Source: Streptomyces sp. KL109B
Lineage (GTDB): Bacteria; Actinomycetota; Actinomycetes; Streptomycetales; Streptomycetaceae
Direction: 5' to 3'
NCBI RefSeq assembly: GCF_030766935.1
Contig: NZ_JASERL010000006.1
Coordinates: forward strand, 124,001 to 188,000
Length of the DNA: 64,000 nt
In this document: positions 24,135-34,000 of the stretch, piece by piece
How positions within the stretch are numbered: position 1 is the stretch's first letter
Layout of the letters: every line of letters starts with the position of its first letter
Translations under genes and position numbers: made by a program
Notes under the pieces: model-generated
Seen by the model: only the letters and a program-made list of their open reading frames with translations
Told to the model about the DNA's origin: nothing
The model's database searches: none

Positions 24135-25886
24135 ATGCCCGAGACGGACCCGGCCCACCCCTGGACCGCCGAGCTGAGCGAGGCCGACCTCCAACGGCTC
24201 GGCGCCCAGCCGCTGCACCGCAACGACCCGGTGACCATCGGCCCGTACCGGGTGCTCGCCCGGCTCGGCGGCGGCGGAATGGGCCGGCAGTATCTCGGCC
24301 GCGACACGGACACGGATGCCGGTACGAGCGCCGGCACCCGGTTCACCGGCACCGCCCACTACGACACGAGCGCCCTCGTCGCCGTCAAGGTGATCCGGCC
24401 GGAGTACGCGGAGGACCCGCGCTTCCGCCGCCGTTTCGAACGCGAGGTCGCGGCGAGCCGCCGCGTGCACGGCCGCTACACCGCCGAGCTGCTCGGCTCG
24501 GGCTTCGACGAGGACGAGCACCTGTGGATGGCGACGGCCTACGTTCCCGGGCCCGCCCTCGACGACGCCGTGGACCGCTTCGGCCCGCTGCCCGCGCCGG
24601 TCGTGTGGCGGCTCGCCGGTGAGACGGCCCAGGCCCTCGCGACGATCGGGGCCACCGGCATCGTGCACCGCGACCTCAAACCGTCCAACATCCTGCTCGC
24701 CCCCGACGGCGTACGCCTCATCGACTTCGGTGTCGCCCGCACCACCGACGCCAGCGCCCTCACCATGACAGGACAGCAGGTCGGCACGCCCGCCTTCATG
24801 TCCCCCGAGCAGGCGGAGGGGCGGGAGGCGACGACCGCGTCCGACGTGTTCTCGCTCGGCTCCGTACTCGCCCATGTGGCCACCGGCAGGGCGCCGTTCG
24901 GCGAGGGCTCCACCGCCGACGTCATCCACCGCGTCGTCTACGAACCGCCGGACGCACGGGTGCTGGGACAGGCCGAGCACGGCGACCGCGAACTCGGCGA
25001 ACTGATCCGCCGCTGCCTCGACAAGGAGCCGGGGCGACGCCCCGCGCCAGAGGAGATCGTCGAGGCGGCCCGGCAGCGCGGCGCCGCGCCGCAGTGGCCG
25101 CCAGGGCTCGCCGAACTCATCGCGGACCGGGCCGCGTTCCGGGGCAGCGCCGCCGCCGTCGCGCCGATGGCGCAGGAGACCGTGCTGCGCCGCGGCGCGC
25201 CCCAGCCCACCAGCGGCGGCACGGACACCAGGCAGCGCGGCGGCCGTCGGCGAACGGTCGCGGCGGTCGTCGCGGCGGTGGTGGCCGTCCTCGCGGTGGC
25301 GGGCGCGGCGTACGCGTTCCTCGCACCGGGCGGCACACAGGATCCGCAGAGCGGGCGGGTCCACCCGTCGTCCTCGTCCTCGCACCCACGCGACACCGCC
25401 TCGCCTTCGCGGCAGCCGGACAGCGAAAGCCCCGGGCCCCCGGACACCTCACCCGCTCCCGGAGGCGGCGACGACCCGGCCCAGCCGCCCGCGGAGGACG
25501 GCGGCGCCGAAGCCGACCCCGGCGGCGCCGCCACCCCGGGCGGCGACGATGACGACCAGGCCCAGCCGCCGCCCGACGACGACGCCCAGCCGCCGCCCCG
25601 ACAGACCACCACCCGGGCCCCTGAGCCGCCGAGCACGCCCCAGAAGCCGTGGCGGAACTGCCGCTACTACTCGGGCACCGCGCTCACCGACTACGGCGAC
25701 ACCGGCAATCGGGTCCGCCAGGTGCAGTGCATCCTGAAGGCCCGCGGCTACAACATCGGCCCCGCCGGCGTCGACGGGCAGTTCGGCCAGGACACCGTCA
25801 CCTGCGTCAGGCGCTTCCAGAGCGCACACGGCCTCCAGGTCGACGGGCAGGTCGGCACCAACACATGGGCGAAACTGCGCGGTTGA
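24135..25886 (+). CDS. Membrane Ser/Thr kinase with extracellular peptidoglycan-binding domain
   Basis: A 583-aa protein. An N-terminal Hanks-type kinase (about 35-300) has VAVKVIRPE, HRDLKPSN (178-185) and DFGVAR; the glycine loop reads GGGGMGRQYLG, with Gln where Val is usual. A membrane helix lies at about 373-395. An outside linker rich in Pro, Asp and Gly (about 400-500) leads to a PG_binding_1 domain (about 506-583, GNRVRQVQCILKARGYNIGPAGVDGQFG...FQSAHGLQVDGQVGTNTWAKL). It could sense wall status and phosphorylate targets read by the FHA domain of the upstream ATPase. Last gene of the apparent operon. Confidence 0.9.
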   Translation: MPETDPAHPWTAELSEADLQRLGAQPLHRNDPVTIGPYRVLARLGGGGMGRQYLGRDTDTDAGTSAGTRFTGTAHYDTSALVAVKVIRPEYAEDPRFRRRFEREVAASRRVHGRYTAELLGSGFDEDEHLWMATAYVPGPALDDAVDRFGPLPAPVVWRLAGETAQALATIGATGIVHRDLKPSNILLAPDGVRLIDFGVARTTDASALTMTGQQVGTPAFMSPEQAEGREATTASDVFSLGSVLAHVATGRAPFGEGSTADVIHRVVYEPPDARVLGQAEHGDRELGELIRRCLDKEPGRRPAPEEIVEAARQRGAAPQWPPGLAELIADRAAFRGSAAAVAPMAQETVLRRGAPQPTSGGTDTRQRGGRRRTVAAVVAAVVAVLAVAGAAYAFLAPGGTQDPQSGRVHPSSSSSHPRDTASPSRQPDSESPGPPDTSPAPGGGDDPAQPPAEDGGAEADPGGAATPGGDDDDQAQPPPDDDAQPPPRQTTTRAPEPPSTPQKPWRNCRYYSGTALTDYGDTGNRVRQVQCILKARGYNIGPAGVDGQFGQDTVTCVRRFQSAHGLQVDGQVGTNTWAKLRG

Positions 25887-25908
25887 CGCCGCCGAGGCCG
25901 GCCGGTCG

Positions 25909-26943
25909 TCACGCCGCGCTGATCCTGCGGTACTCGCCCGGCGTGACGCCGTACTGCTTCTTGAACGTCCGGCCGAACACCGCCGCGTCCCGGAACCCGC
26001 ACCGCGCCCGGATGGCGTCCACGCTGTGGTCGGCGAGGCCCGGATCGCCGAGGTCGGTCCGGGAGCGCTCAAGGCGCCGGATGCGTACGAAGCCGCCGAC
26101 CGTCCACTCCTCCTGCTGGAACAGGTGATGCAGATAGCGAACGGAGATGTGGTGCGCACGGGCGATCTCCCCGGGCGACAGGTCCGGATCGGTCAGATGC
26201 CGCTCTATGTACGCCATGACCCGCTGTGTCAGCTGCGCCTGCCGCGGCCTGGGCAGCTCGTCCCGCTGCGGGACGGGCCGGTCCCGCAGCGGGCCGCCCG
26301 CGACGAACGCGACCACCAGGTCCACCGCCGCCCGCCCCAGCCACACCCGCTGCGCGTACGTGTCGGTGGTGGGCCGGTGTGCGAACTCCTCCAGTAATCG
26401 GCGCAGCAGCGCCGCGGGCCCCGAGTCGGTGGGCACCGGCAGCGCGGCGAGCCGGCGCAGTGTCCGCCGGGGCACGGGCAACGTGGCCTCCGGCAGGCGC
26501 AGCAGGAGGACCGTGGCCCCCGCCGCCCCGTCGCGCGCGCCACTCGCCCCGCCCGTGCCGTGCCCGGCCGCAAGGACCGATGAACGCAGCGGCCAGGTCT
26601 CGTCCCACAGCATCACCTCGCCGGGCGCGATGCGGGTGGACCCGCTGTGCGTGGCCAGCGTCAGGGATCCTTCGGCGGCGAGCACCAGCAGCCACGACGG
26701 GGGAGCGGACTGCGGAGGGGGTGGCTGCCGCCCCGGTCGCCGACCGGAGCCGAGGAAACGCAGCGCGGATGTCCGCACCGGCCCCAACTCGGCGTCGTAC
26801 ACGACCTCTAAGCGGCAGACAGTGGTGTGCCCTGTCGGCTCGCGCACTTTGGTAGCCAAGGTCAGTGTCGCCTCCCCGTTTGCGACGTGCTGATCCCGGC
26901 CGTCAGGATGCACAGGCCACCGGCCCCAACGGGAACCGTTCAC
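25909..26943 (-). CDS. AraC-family transcriptional regulator
   Basis: A 344-aa regulator with a C-terminal pair of helix-turn-helices (about 245-344): LTDPDLSPGEIARAHHISVRYLHHLFQQE and the second ending CGFRDAAVFGRTFKKQYGVTPGEYRR. The N-terminal ligand region resembles the AraC-binding-like cupin of the AraC/NimR or 'AraC ligand binding 2' group. The GTG start at 26943 is uncertain, as the first 25 residues are unlike the family. It is divergent from a P450 gene at 27067 and is the obvious candidate to control it. Confidence 0.85.
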   Translation of the reverse strand: MNGSRWGRWPVHPDGRDQHVANGEATLTLATKVREPTGHTTVCRLEVVYDAELGPVRTSALRFLGSGRRPGRQPPPPQSAPPSWLLVLAAEGSLTLATHSGSTRIAPGEVMLWDETWPLRSSVLAAGHGTGGASGARDGAAGATVLLLRLPEATLPVPRRTLRRLAALPVPTDSGPAALLRRLLEEFAHRPTTDTYAQRVWLGRAAVDLVVAFVAGGPLRDRPVPQRDELPRPRQAQLTQRVMAYIERHLTDPDLSPGEIARAHHISVRYLHHLFQQEEWTVGGFVRIRRLERSRTDLGDPGLADHSVDAIRARCGFRDAAVFGRTFKKQYGVTPGEYRRISAA

Positions 26944-27066
26944 GCATCAACCCCACTATCACCACAAGTCGTTCGCGAATCCGGGGTGCCAGAGGGGCGG
27001 GGCGGGCGGCCGAGAACGCACCGCCGCCTATTGACTATCCGTCAGATATGGCCGCACCGTGATCCG

Positions 27067-28269
27067 ATGAGCATCGTCCCGCCGCCCGCCCGATTCCACC
27101 CTCGCGGTGCCGAGTCCTGGCGCGACCCGTACGCGATGTACGCGGCCCTGCGCGACCACGATCCGCTGCACCACGTCGAGGACGGCGACTACTGGGTGCT
27201 CTCGCGCTACGACGACGTACTGGACGCGCTGCGCCGCCCCGGCGTCTTCTCGTCGCGGCAGGGGCTGACCGTGGTCCGCGACGACATGGCGGCGGCCGGT
27301 GTGGACGTCGCGCCGCCGCTGGTGATGCTCGACCCGCCGGAGCACACGGAGTTCCGCTCCCTGCTCACCAAGGGGTTCACGCCGCGCCGCGTGGAGTCCG
27401 TCGCCGACGCGGTGCGCGCCTTCGTGCGTGCCGGGCTCGACGCGATCGACGTACGCGCGGCGGCCGGCGAACCGGTCGACCTCGTCGCCGAACTGGCGCG
27501 GCCGCTGCCGTGCTTCGTCGTCGCCCACTATCTGGGGGTCGACGAGGCGGACCGGGAGCGATTCGCGGGCTGGACGCGGGCGATCGTGCAGGCGGGCGCA
27601 GAGGGCCAGGCACTCGACGCGCACGAGGCCGTCGGCGAACTCTTCGCGTACTTCGGCGACTTGATCGAGCGCCGCCGCGCGCACCCCGCCGACGACACGG
27701 TCTCCGACCTCGTACGCGTCATGGCCGACGACCCGCAGGCCGCGATCCGGATCCTCGGTTTCGCCTTCACGATGATCGCGGGCGGCAACGACACGACCAT
27801 CGGGCTGCTCGGCACCGGTGCCGAACTCCTCACGCGGCGGCCGGAGTTGCGGGAGCGGATCGGGGCGGACCCGGCGTCGGCCGGCCCCTTCGTCGAGGAG
27901 GCGCTGCGCCTTGCGTCGCCGGTGCAGGGGCTCGCCCGCACGCTCACCGAGGACCTGACGCTGTACGGCAGGACGGCCCCGGCCGGGAGCAAGGTGCTGC
28001 TGCTCTACGGTTCCGCCAACCGCGACCCGCGCGCCTTCGGCCCCCGCGCCGACGAAGCGGACCTGGAACGCACGGCCCCGCAGCACCTGGCCTTCGGCTA
28101 CGGCCCCCACCACTGCCTGGGCGCGGCGGCGGCCCGCCTCCAGGGGCGGATCGCGCTCACCGAACTCCTCGCCCGCTTCCCGCACTTCACGGTCGACGCC
28201 GCGCGTGGCACCTTCGCGGACGGCTGCTACGTACGGCGCTACGAGACGCTGCCGTTCGAAAACTCGTAA
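27067..28269 (+). CDS. Cytochrome P450
   Basis: A 400-aa bacterial P450. The I-helix oxygen motif is AGGNDTT, the K-helix ExxR is EEALR, and the heme loop is FGYGPHHCLG with Cys350 as the thiolate ligand. Class I soluble type, so it needs ferredoxin and ferredoxin reductase encoded elsewhere. The ATG at 27067 matches family length; the frame is open upstream. The substrate is unknown. The second P450 gene starts 60 bp downstream, implying an operon. A TGAC-TATCC-GTCA inverted repeat at 27032-27044, just upstream, could be an operator. Confidence 0.9.
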   Translation: MSIVPPPARFHPRGAESWRDPYAMYAALRDHDPLHHVEDGDYWVLSRYDDVLDALRRPGVFSSRQGLTVVRDDMAAAGVDVAPPLVMLDPPEHTEFRSLLTKGFTPRRVESVADAVRAFVRAGLDAIDVRAAAGEPVDLVAELARPLPCFVVAHYLGVDEADRERFAGWTRAIVQAGAEGQALDAHEAVGELFAYFGDLIERRRAHPADDTVSDLVRVMADDPQAAIRILGFAFTMIAGGNDTTIGLLGTGAELLTRRPELRERIGADPASAGPFVEEALRLASPVQGLARTLTEDLTLYGRTAPAGSKVLLLYGSANRDPRAFGPRADEADLERTAPQHLAFGYGPHHCLGAAAARLQGRIALTELLARFPHFTVDAARGTFADGCYVRRYETLPFENS

Positions 28270-28290
28270 GGCTGTAAGGCTCGTAAGGCT
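28264..28290 (+). repeat. Short tandem repeat at the first P450 stop codon
   Basis: The unit CGTAAGGCT occurs as three imperfect copies (9, 8 and 9 bp); the first copy contains the gene's TAA stop. The copies lie in the 59-bp gap before the next P450. Confidence 0.85.
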
Positions 28291-28328
28291 CGAACGGTCA
28301 GAACGGTTCACAAGGGAGGAACCCTCCA

Positions 28329-29561
28329 GTGCCCGATGACACCCACGACGCCACGCATGACACCCACGACGCCACCTTCCCCTTCCCTCCCGGCCCCTAC
28401 GGGAGCCCACCCGCCGCCTACGCCGCGCGCCGGGCCGCCGCCTGTCCGCTCGCTCCCGTGACCCTGCCGAGCGGCGACGAGGCGCTGCTGGCCACCGCCT
28501 ACGACGACGTGCGCCAGGTCCTCACCGACCCCCGGTTCAGCCGCAACCTGCGCCACCCGGGCGCCCCGCGCATGCTGGCGGACGCCGACTTCTCCGACGA
28601 CCCGAACGCCCTCGTCAACATGGACCCGCCCGACCACACGCGGCTGCGGCGCATCGTCCAGGCCACCTTCACCCCGCGCCGGGCGGAGAGCTGGCGGCCA
28701 CGGATCCAGGCGGTCACGGACGAGCTGCTCGACGACCTGCGCGGCCGGGAGGGCCCTGTCGACCTGATGACGGCCTTCGCGTTCCCGCTGCCGATCGCCA
28801 TCATCTGCGCCCTGCTCGGCGTCCCCGCGCAGCACAGCCCCCGCTTCCGCGCCTGGTCGGACGCCTTCCTGTCCACCAGCACGTCCTCCGCGCCGCAACG
28901 CGCGGCGGCCGCCACCGAGTTCTCCGCGTACGTCGACGAACTCATCGCGGCGCGCCGCGAGGCCCCGGGCGACGATCTGCTGGACGCCCTCATCGACGCC
29001 CACGACGAGGGCGACCGGCTCAGCGAGGTCGAGCTGGCGCGCATGGTCCGCGGGCTCATCATCGCCGGACACGAGACCACCGGGAACGTCATCGGGCGCG
29101 CCGTCGTCACCCTGCTGCGCCACCCCGACCAGCTGGCCGCCCTGCGCGCGGACCCGGAGTCGCTGCTGCCCGCCGCCGTCGAGGAGATCCTGCGCACGGA
29201 GGTCCCCGGGCACGGCGGCCTGCTCCGCCTCGCACGCGAACCGGTTTCGCTGCCCTCGGGAGCGGTCGTCGAACCGGGACAGGCGGTCCTCGCCCCTGTC
29301 GTGGCCGCGAATTACGACCCCGGCCACTTCCCGGAACCCGAGCGGCTCGACTTCCGGCGCCCCGCCAACAAGCACATCGCCTTCGGGCACGGCCCGCACC
29401 ACTGCCTGGGCGCCAACCTCGCGCGCGTGGAACTCCAGGTGGCCATCGGCTCGTTGGTCACCGAATTCCCCACGCTCGCGCTCGCCTGCGCGGACCAGGA
29501 CCTCTCGTGGACCACCGGCAGCCGGGTCTGCGGCCTCCGGAGCCTCCCCGTGACCTGGTGA
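28329..29561 (+). CDS. Cytochrome P450
   Basis: A 410-aa P450 different from its neighbour. Motifs: I-helix AGHETT, K-helix EEILR, heme loop FGHGPHHCLGANLA with Cys359. The PERF-like segment reads EPERLDF. The N-terminus repeats the tract DDTHDATHDTHDATF, encoded by a local duplication. GGGAGGAACC precedes its start. It is likely co-transcribed with the upstream P450. The layout and AGHETTGN motif resemble the CYP105/107 groups common in Streptomyces secondary metabolism and detoxification; the subfamily is not assigned. Confidence 0.9.
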   Translation: MPDDTHDATHDTHDATFPFPPGPYGSPPAAYAARRAAACPLAPVTLPSGDEALLATAYDDVRQVLTDPRFSRNLRHPGAPRMLADADFSDDPNALVNMDPPDHTRLRRIVQATFTPRRAESWRPRIQAVTDELLDDLRGREGPVDLMTAFAFPLPIAIICALLGVPAQHSPRFRAWSDAFLSTSTSSAPQRAAAATEFSAYVDELIAARREAPGDDLLDALIDAHDEGDRLSEVELARMVRGLIIAGHETTGNVIGRAVVTLLRHPDQLAALRADPESLLPAAVEEILRTEVPGHGGLLRLAREPVSLPSGAVVEPGQAVLAPVVAANYDPGHFPEPERLDFRRPANKHIAFGHGPHHCLGANLARVELQVAIGSLVTEFPTLALACADQDLSWTTGSRVCGLRSLPVTW

Positions 29562-29666
29562 ATCCCGATTCCGTCCGGCGACCCGTCCCTGGCCCGCACC
29601 GAGTGTCAGTGGTGTCGGGCATGATGAAAGAGGCTGAACTCACTTCGAGGGACGGGGGGTTGATCG

Positions 29667-31043
29667 ATGCGGGGGAACGGCGGCGGTCCGACCGTGGAAG
29701 CTTCGACGGTCGTCCTGGGCGAGATCGGCTGCGACGTGGCGACCCCGGCGATGCTGGAGGGCGCGGGCCTCACCGGGACGGCGCGTGAGGCGGCGCGCCA
29801 TCTCGCGGTCACCGTCCCCGTCACCGTACGGCCCGCGCGGCCGAAGTCCGAGCTCGACCTGGTGGTCTCCGCGCGGCTGCACGCCCCGCGCGGCTGCCCC
29901 GCCCCGGTGGCCTGCGCGCCGACACCGTCGGTGGAGTACGTGGACACCCAGGCGGCGACCAGCGCCAATGTCTCGGTCACGCCGGGCATCGGCACGGTCG
30001 GCGGCGGCCTGAACCGGACCACGAACCGCAAGGAACTGGTCAGCAACGTCGTCGGGGTCGGCACGCGGCACGTGGAGTGGACGATCCCGGGCGGACGCGG
30101 CCCGGCCGCGGGCAGCCGGGAGTTCAGGTTCTTCGTCCGGCAGGACCAGGGCGAGCTCCGGCACTGCTGGCTGGAGGTCACAGCGTCGGTGCGGGTCCCC
30201 CGCGCCTTCGGCGGCGTCGCCTTCCTGCGGCGCACACCGTCGGAGTCCGCGCCGCAGCGCGCGTGGCTGCCACTGGTCGCGGAGAGCGCCCCACAGGCGG
30301 GCGCGACGCTCGTCCTCCTCGAAGAGCGCCGCGAGGACAGCGGTGACGGGGGCAGCGGTGACGAGGGCGGAGGTCGCGCGGACAGCGGTGACCAGGCGGC
30401 GCGGTTCTATCTCGGGCGCCCGCTGGACCTGCCGCTGGCCGTGACGGCGGACGGCGGACCGACCGTGCGAAGCCCGCGCGGCGAAGGCGCCGCAGTACCC
30501 GTCGCGGGCGCCTTCCGCTGGTACGACAGCGTCGACGGGCGGCCCGGCTTCCAGTGGGTCCAGAAGTCCTCGGAGCGCGTCGAGTTGGTCGACAACGAGA
30601 CGGCGGGGGAGGGCGCGGTGCTCCGGCCCGGCGCCACCGTGTCCGTTCCGGACGGCAGCGTCCTGCGCTTCCCCGACGGCCGCTCGCTGCGCGTCCGGTA
30701 CGAGGGCGGGCCGACCGCCGGCCGCCCCACCCTCAAGGACGCCCTCGACGTGTCGGTGGTCGTCGACGACGCCGTGCTGACCACACACCGCACCGAGTCG
30801 GGTTACGTGACGATCGGGCGCACCCTGAAGGACATCAGCATCAACCGGCCCGACATCAGCCGCACCCACGGAACCCTCGAACTCTCCGGTGACGGCTGGT
30901 CGTACACGCACCTCAGCGGCGTCGGCGACGCCGTGCTGCGGCGCGGCGAGGAGGCCGTCGACGTCCGCCGCGACACGACGGTCCGCGTCCAGAGACACGA
31001 CACCGTCGTGCTCAACAAACACGTGTCCCTCTCCATCGGGTGA
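29667..31043 (+). CDS. FHA-domain protein
   Basis: A 458-aa cytoplasmic protein. The C-terminal FHA domain (about 380-458) shows VTIGRTLKDISINRPDISRTHGTLEL, with the Gly-Arg and Ser/His residues that contact phosphothreonine. The N-terminal 200 residues are beta-rich with three Cys and match nothing I recognise; a Gly/Asp/Ser linker (about 225-245) and a middle beta region follow. The next gene, a Ser/Thr kinase, starts with a GTG overlapping this gene's TGA, so the FHA protein is a likely partner or substrate-reader of that kinase. GGGGGG precedes the ATG. Confidence 0.8.
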   Translation: MRGNGGGPTVEASTVVLGEIGCDVATPAMLEGAGLTGTAREAARHLAVTVPVTVRPARPKSELDLVVSARLHAPRGCPAPVACAPTPSVEYVDTQAATSANVSVTPGIGTVGGGLNRTTNRKELVSNVVGVGTRHVEWTIPGGRGPAAGSREFRFFVRQDQGELRHCWLEVTASVRVPRAFGGVAFLRRTPSESAPQRAWLPLVAESAPQAGATLVLLEERREDSGDGGSGDEGGGRADSGDQAARFYLGRPLDLPLAVTADGGPTVRSPRGEGAAVPVAGAFRWYDSVDGRPGFQWVQKSSERVELVDNETAGEGAVLRPGATVSVPDGSVLRFPDGRSLRVRYEGGPTAGRPTLKDALDVSVVVDDAVLTTHRTESGYVTIGRTLKDISINRPDISRTHGTLELSGDGWSYTHLSGVGDAVLRRGEEAVDVRRDTTVRVQRHDTVVLNKHVSLSIG

Positions 31044-34000
31044 GCGCCGAAGGAGCGGGTGAGTCCGTGGGGCCCTGGAACACCGGCGATGTCATCGACG
31101 GGCTCTACCAGTTGACCCGCCTCGTCGGCCACGGCGGGATGGGCGTCGTGCACCGCGTACGGCACCTCGGCTGGGGCATCGACCTGGCCGTCAAGTCACC
31201 GCTGCCGAGGCACGTGGCCCACCCCGCCGACGCGGAACGCTTCGTGGCCGAGGCACAGACCTGGGTGTCCCTCGGCCTGCACCCGAACGTCTGCAGCTGC
31301 TACTACGTACGCGTCCTCGACGGTGTTCCGAGGCTGTTCGCGGAGTACGTGCGCGGCGGCAGCCTGCGCGAGTCCATCGACTCCGGCGCCCTGTACGCCG
31401 GGGATCCCGCGACGGTCGTCGCGCGCCTCGTCAGGATCGGCTGCCAGCTGGCGCGCGGACTCGAATTCGCCCACGACAGCGGCGTACTGCACCGCGACGT
31501 GAAACCGGCCAACGTACTGCTCGACAGCGGCGTCGACGGAGTCGCGAAGATCACCGACTTCGGGATCGCCCAGGCGCTGTCCACGGGCCCCGGCGGTCCG
31601 TCCGGAGGCGGACTGACCCCCGCGTACGCCTCGCCGGAGCAACTGCGCGGCAACGGCCCGCTGGGCCGGGCGTCCGACGTCTACAGCTTCGCGGTGTCCG
31701 TACGGGAGATGTTCGGCGCGGCGGCGTCGGCACGGTCCGCGACCACCGCCACCACCGTCGGCACGGTCGGAGCCGTGACCCGCGCGACGTACGACAGCCA
31801 TCCGGCCACGGGACCCGTGGAGCCTTCGGAGGAACCGGCGCGGCGGTACATGCCGGAAGCCCTCGCACACCTCCTGGACCGCTGCCTCACCGAGGACCCG
31901 CGCTCCCGGCCCGATTCGATGGCCGACATCGCGGGCGAACTGGAGGACATCCACGCCCGGTTGGACCCCGCCGCCCCGCGCCTCGTGCCACCCACGCGGG
32001 CCGAACTGCGCGCGGCCGAGTACAACAACCGCGCCCTGTCCCTGCTCGACCTCGGGGAACAGGAACGGGCCGCCGACCTGCTGCGCAAGGCACTCGAAGC
32101 GGACCCCCAGCACCTCGACGCCACGTACAACGCGGGACTCATCGGGTGGCGGCGCGGCGAGACCACCGACGTCGCCCTGCTCTCCGCGCTGCGGGTGGCG
32201 GGCCGGCACGCCGGAGACCCGTGGCACGCGCGCGTGTTGACGGCGCAGGCGCACCTGGAGCGCGGCGCCGTGGACAGCGCCCGAGGACTCCTGGAACGGG
32301 TCGCGCACGAGCACGCCGACGAACCGGAGACACGCGCCGCGACCGAGGCCCTGGACTCCCCGCGCCTCGGCCACCTGTCGGCCACCTCGACGACGCGCCT
32401 GCCCTGGTACCCGGACCGGACCCTCCCGCCCTTCGGCCAGGTCGCGTTCACGCGTGACGGAACACATGTGATCAGCGGCGAATCGACCGGCACGACCCGC
32501 CTGTGGGACGCCGCCACCGGCCAGTGCCTGCGCGGCTGCGAGAACCCCGGGACCCGGTCCATCGACGTCAGCAGCGTCGACGGCACATTCGGTCTGACGC
32601 TCGCCCGCGGCGAGTGCGTCCGCCTGTGGAACTTCGAAACGGGGCGCTCGCTGCGCATGTACACCCCGGTCGGCGACGAGTCGGTGCAGGCCCTGCGCCT
32701 GTCTCCCGACCAGACGACGGCGTACGCGGTCACCCGGGACGGCGAACTGCTCGGCTGGAACCTCCAGCGGGGCACGGAGACGCCGCGCGGCGCGCTCGTG
32801 CTCCGTGAACGCTTCGACGAGCGCGCCGTCTTCGCCATGGCGGAGGTGAGCCCCGACGGTTCCACGCTCCTCGTCCACCGCGGAGACCCCGAAGGCCGGC
32901 TGCGTCTCGTGTGCCCCGGCTCCCCGGACCGCTCCCGCCTCCTCACCGACTCCTGCGCGCGCGTGTCGGCCATGGCGTGGAGCGCGGACGGCGCCCGCGT
33001 GGTCGTCGCGAGCGACGACGCGGCGATACGCGTGTGGAACGTACGCACCGGCGCTTGCGAGCGCAGCCTGACGACGGTCACCGGCATCACGTCCCTCGCC
33101 CTCGACGACGACACCCGGTGGGCGCTCACAGGGAACGAGGACGGCACCGTCTGCCTGTGGGACCTCGCCGAATCGCGCTGCGTTCGTACGCTGGAGGGGC
33201 ACACGGCGGGGGTGTGCGACGTCTGGCTCTCCCCGGACGGCCGGCACGCCCGGTCCGTCGCCGCGGACGACACCGTGCGCTCCTGGGAGTTCCGCGTCCC
33301 CGTCGGATACGTCGCCGCGCTGCGGGTGAGCCGCCCCCACCCGGTGGTCGACCTCACGCACTTCGGCGACCGGGCGCGCGAACTGACGGTCCGGGCGGAG
33401 ACGGCTGTCGCCGCCACCCGCTACCGCGCCGCGCACCAACTCCTTGTAGAGGCACGCGCGTTGCCCGGTTACGAGCGCGATGTGCGGCTGCTGCGGGCCT
33501 GGCGGGAACTCGCGGACCGGTTCCCCCGGACCGGGCTGCGCACGGCGTGGATCACGCGCACGATGTCCGTACCCGGGACGTCGCTGCGCAGGGTGCGGAC
33601 CAGTGTCTGCGACGACGGGCGGTACGCGACGTGCGGGACGCTCCTCGGGGCGAACGTATGGGATCTGCGCGCCGGTGTGCCGCTGTTCGACCTCGACGAC
33701 GGAGTGCTGGCGACGCGCCTCGACGCCGGAGGCGACCGGGTCGCCGCGGTGATGGTCTCGGGAACGATGCGCGTGTGGTCGACGTCGGAGCGGGCACCGC
33801 TCGCCACCGTCGTACCGGAAGAGCCGCGCATCCTCACGACGGCCGCCGTCTCCGCCGACCTCGGCCAGGCGCTCACCGCGGACACCGCACACGAACTCCG
33901 CCTCTGGGACCTCGCGGGAGCAGGGCCCCCGCGCACGCTCACCGGACACACCTCCAGCGTCAGCGCCGTCTCCCTCAGCGCCGACGGCCGCACCGCGGTC

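Noticed and set aside
27032..27044. TGAC-TATCC-GTCA inverted repeat upstream of the first P450
   Set aside because: Arms of only 4 bp (imperfectly extendable); mentioned in the P450 entry but too weak for its own operator call.
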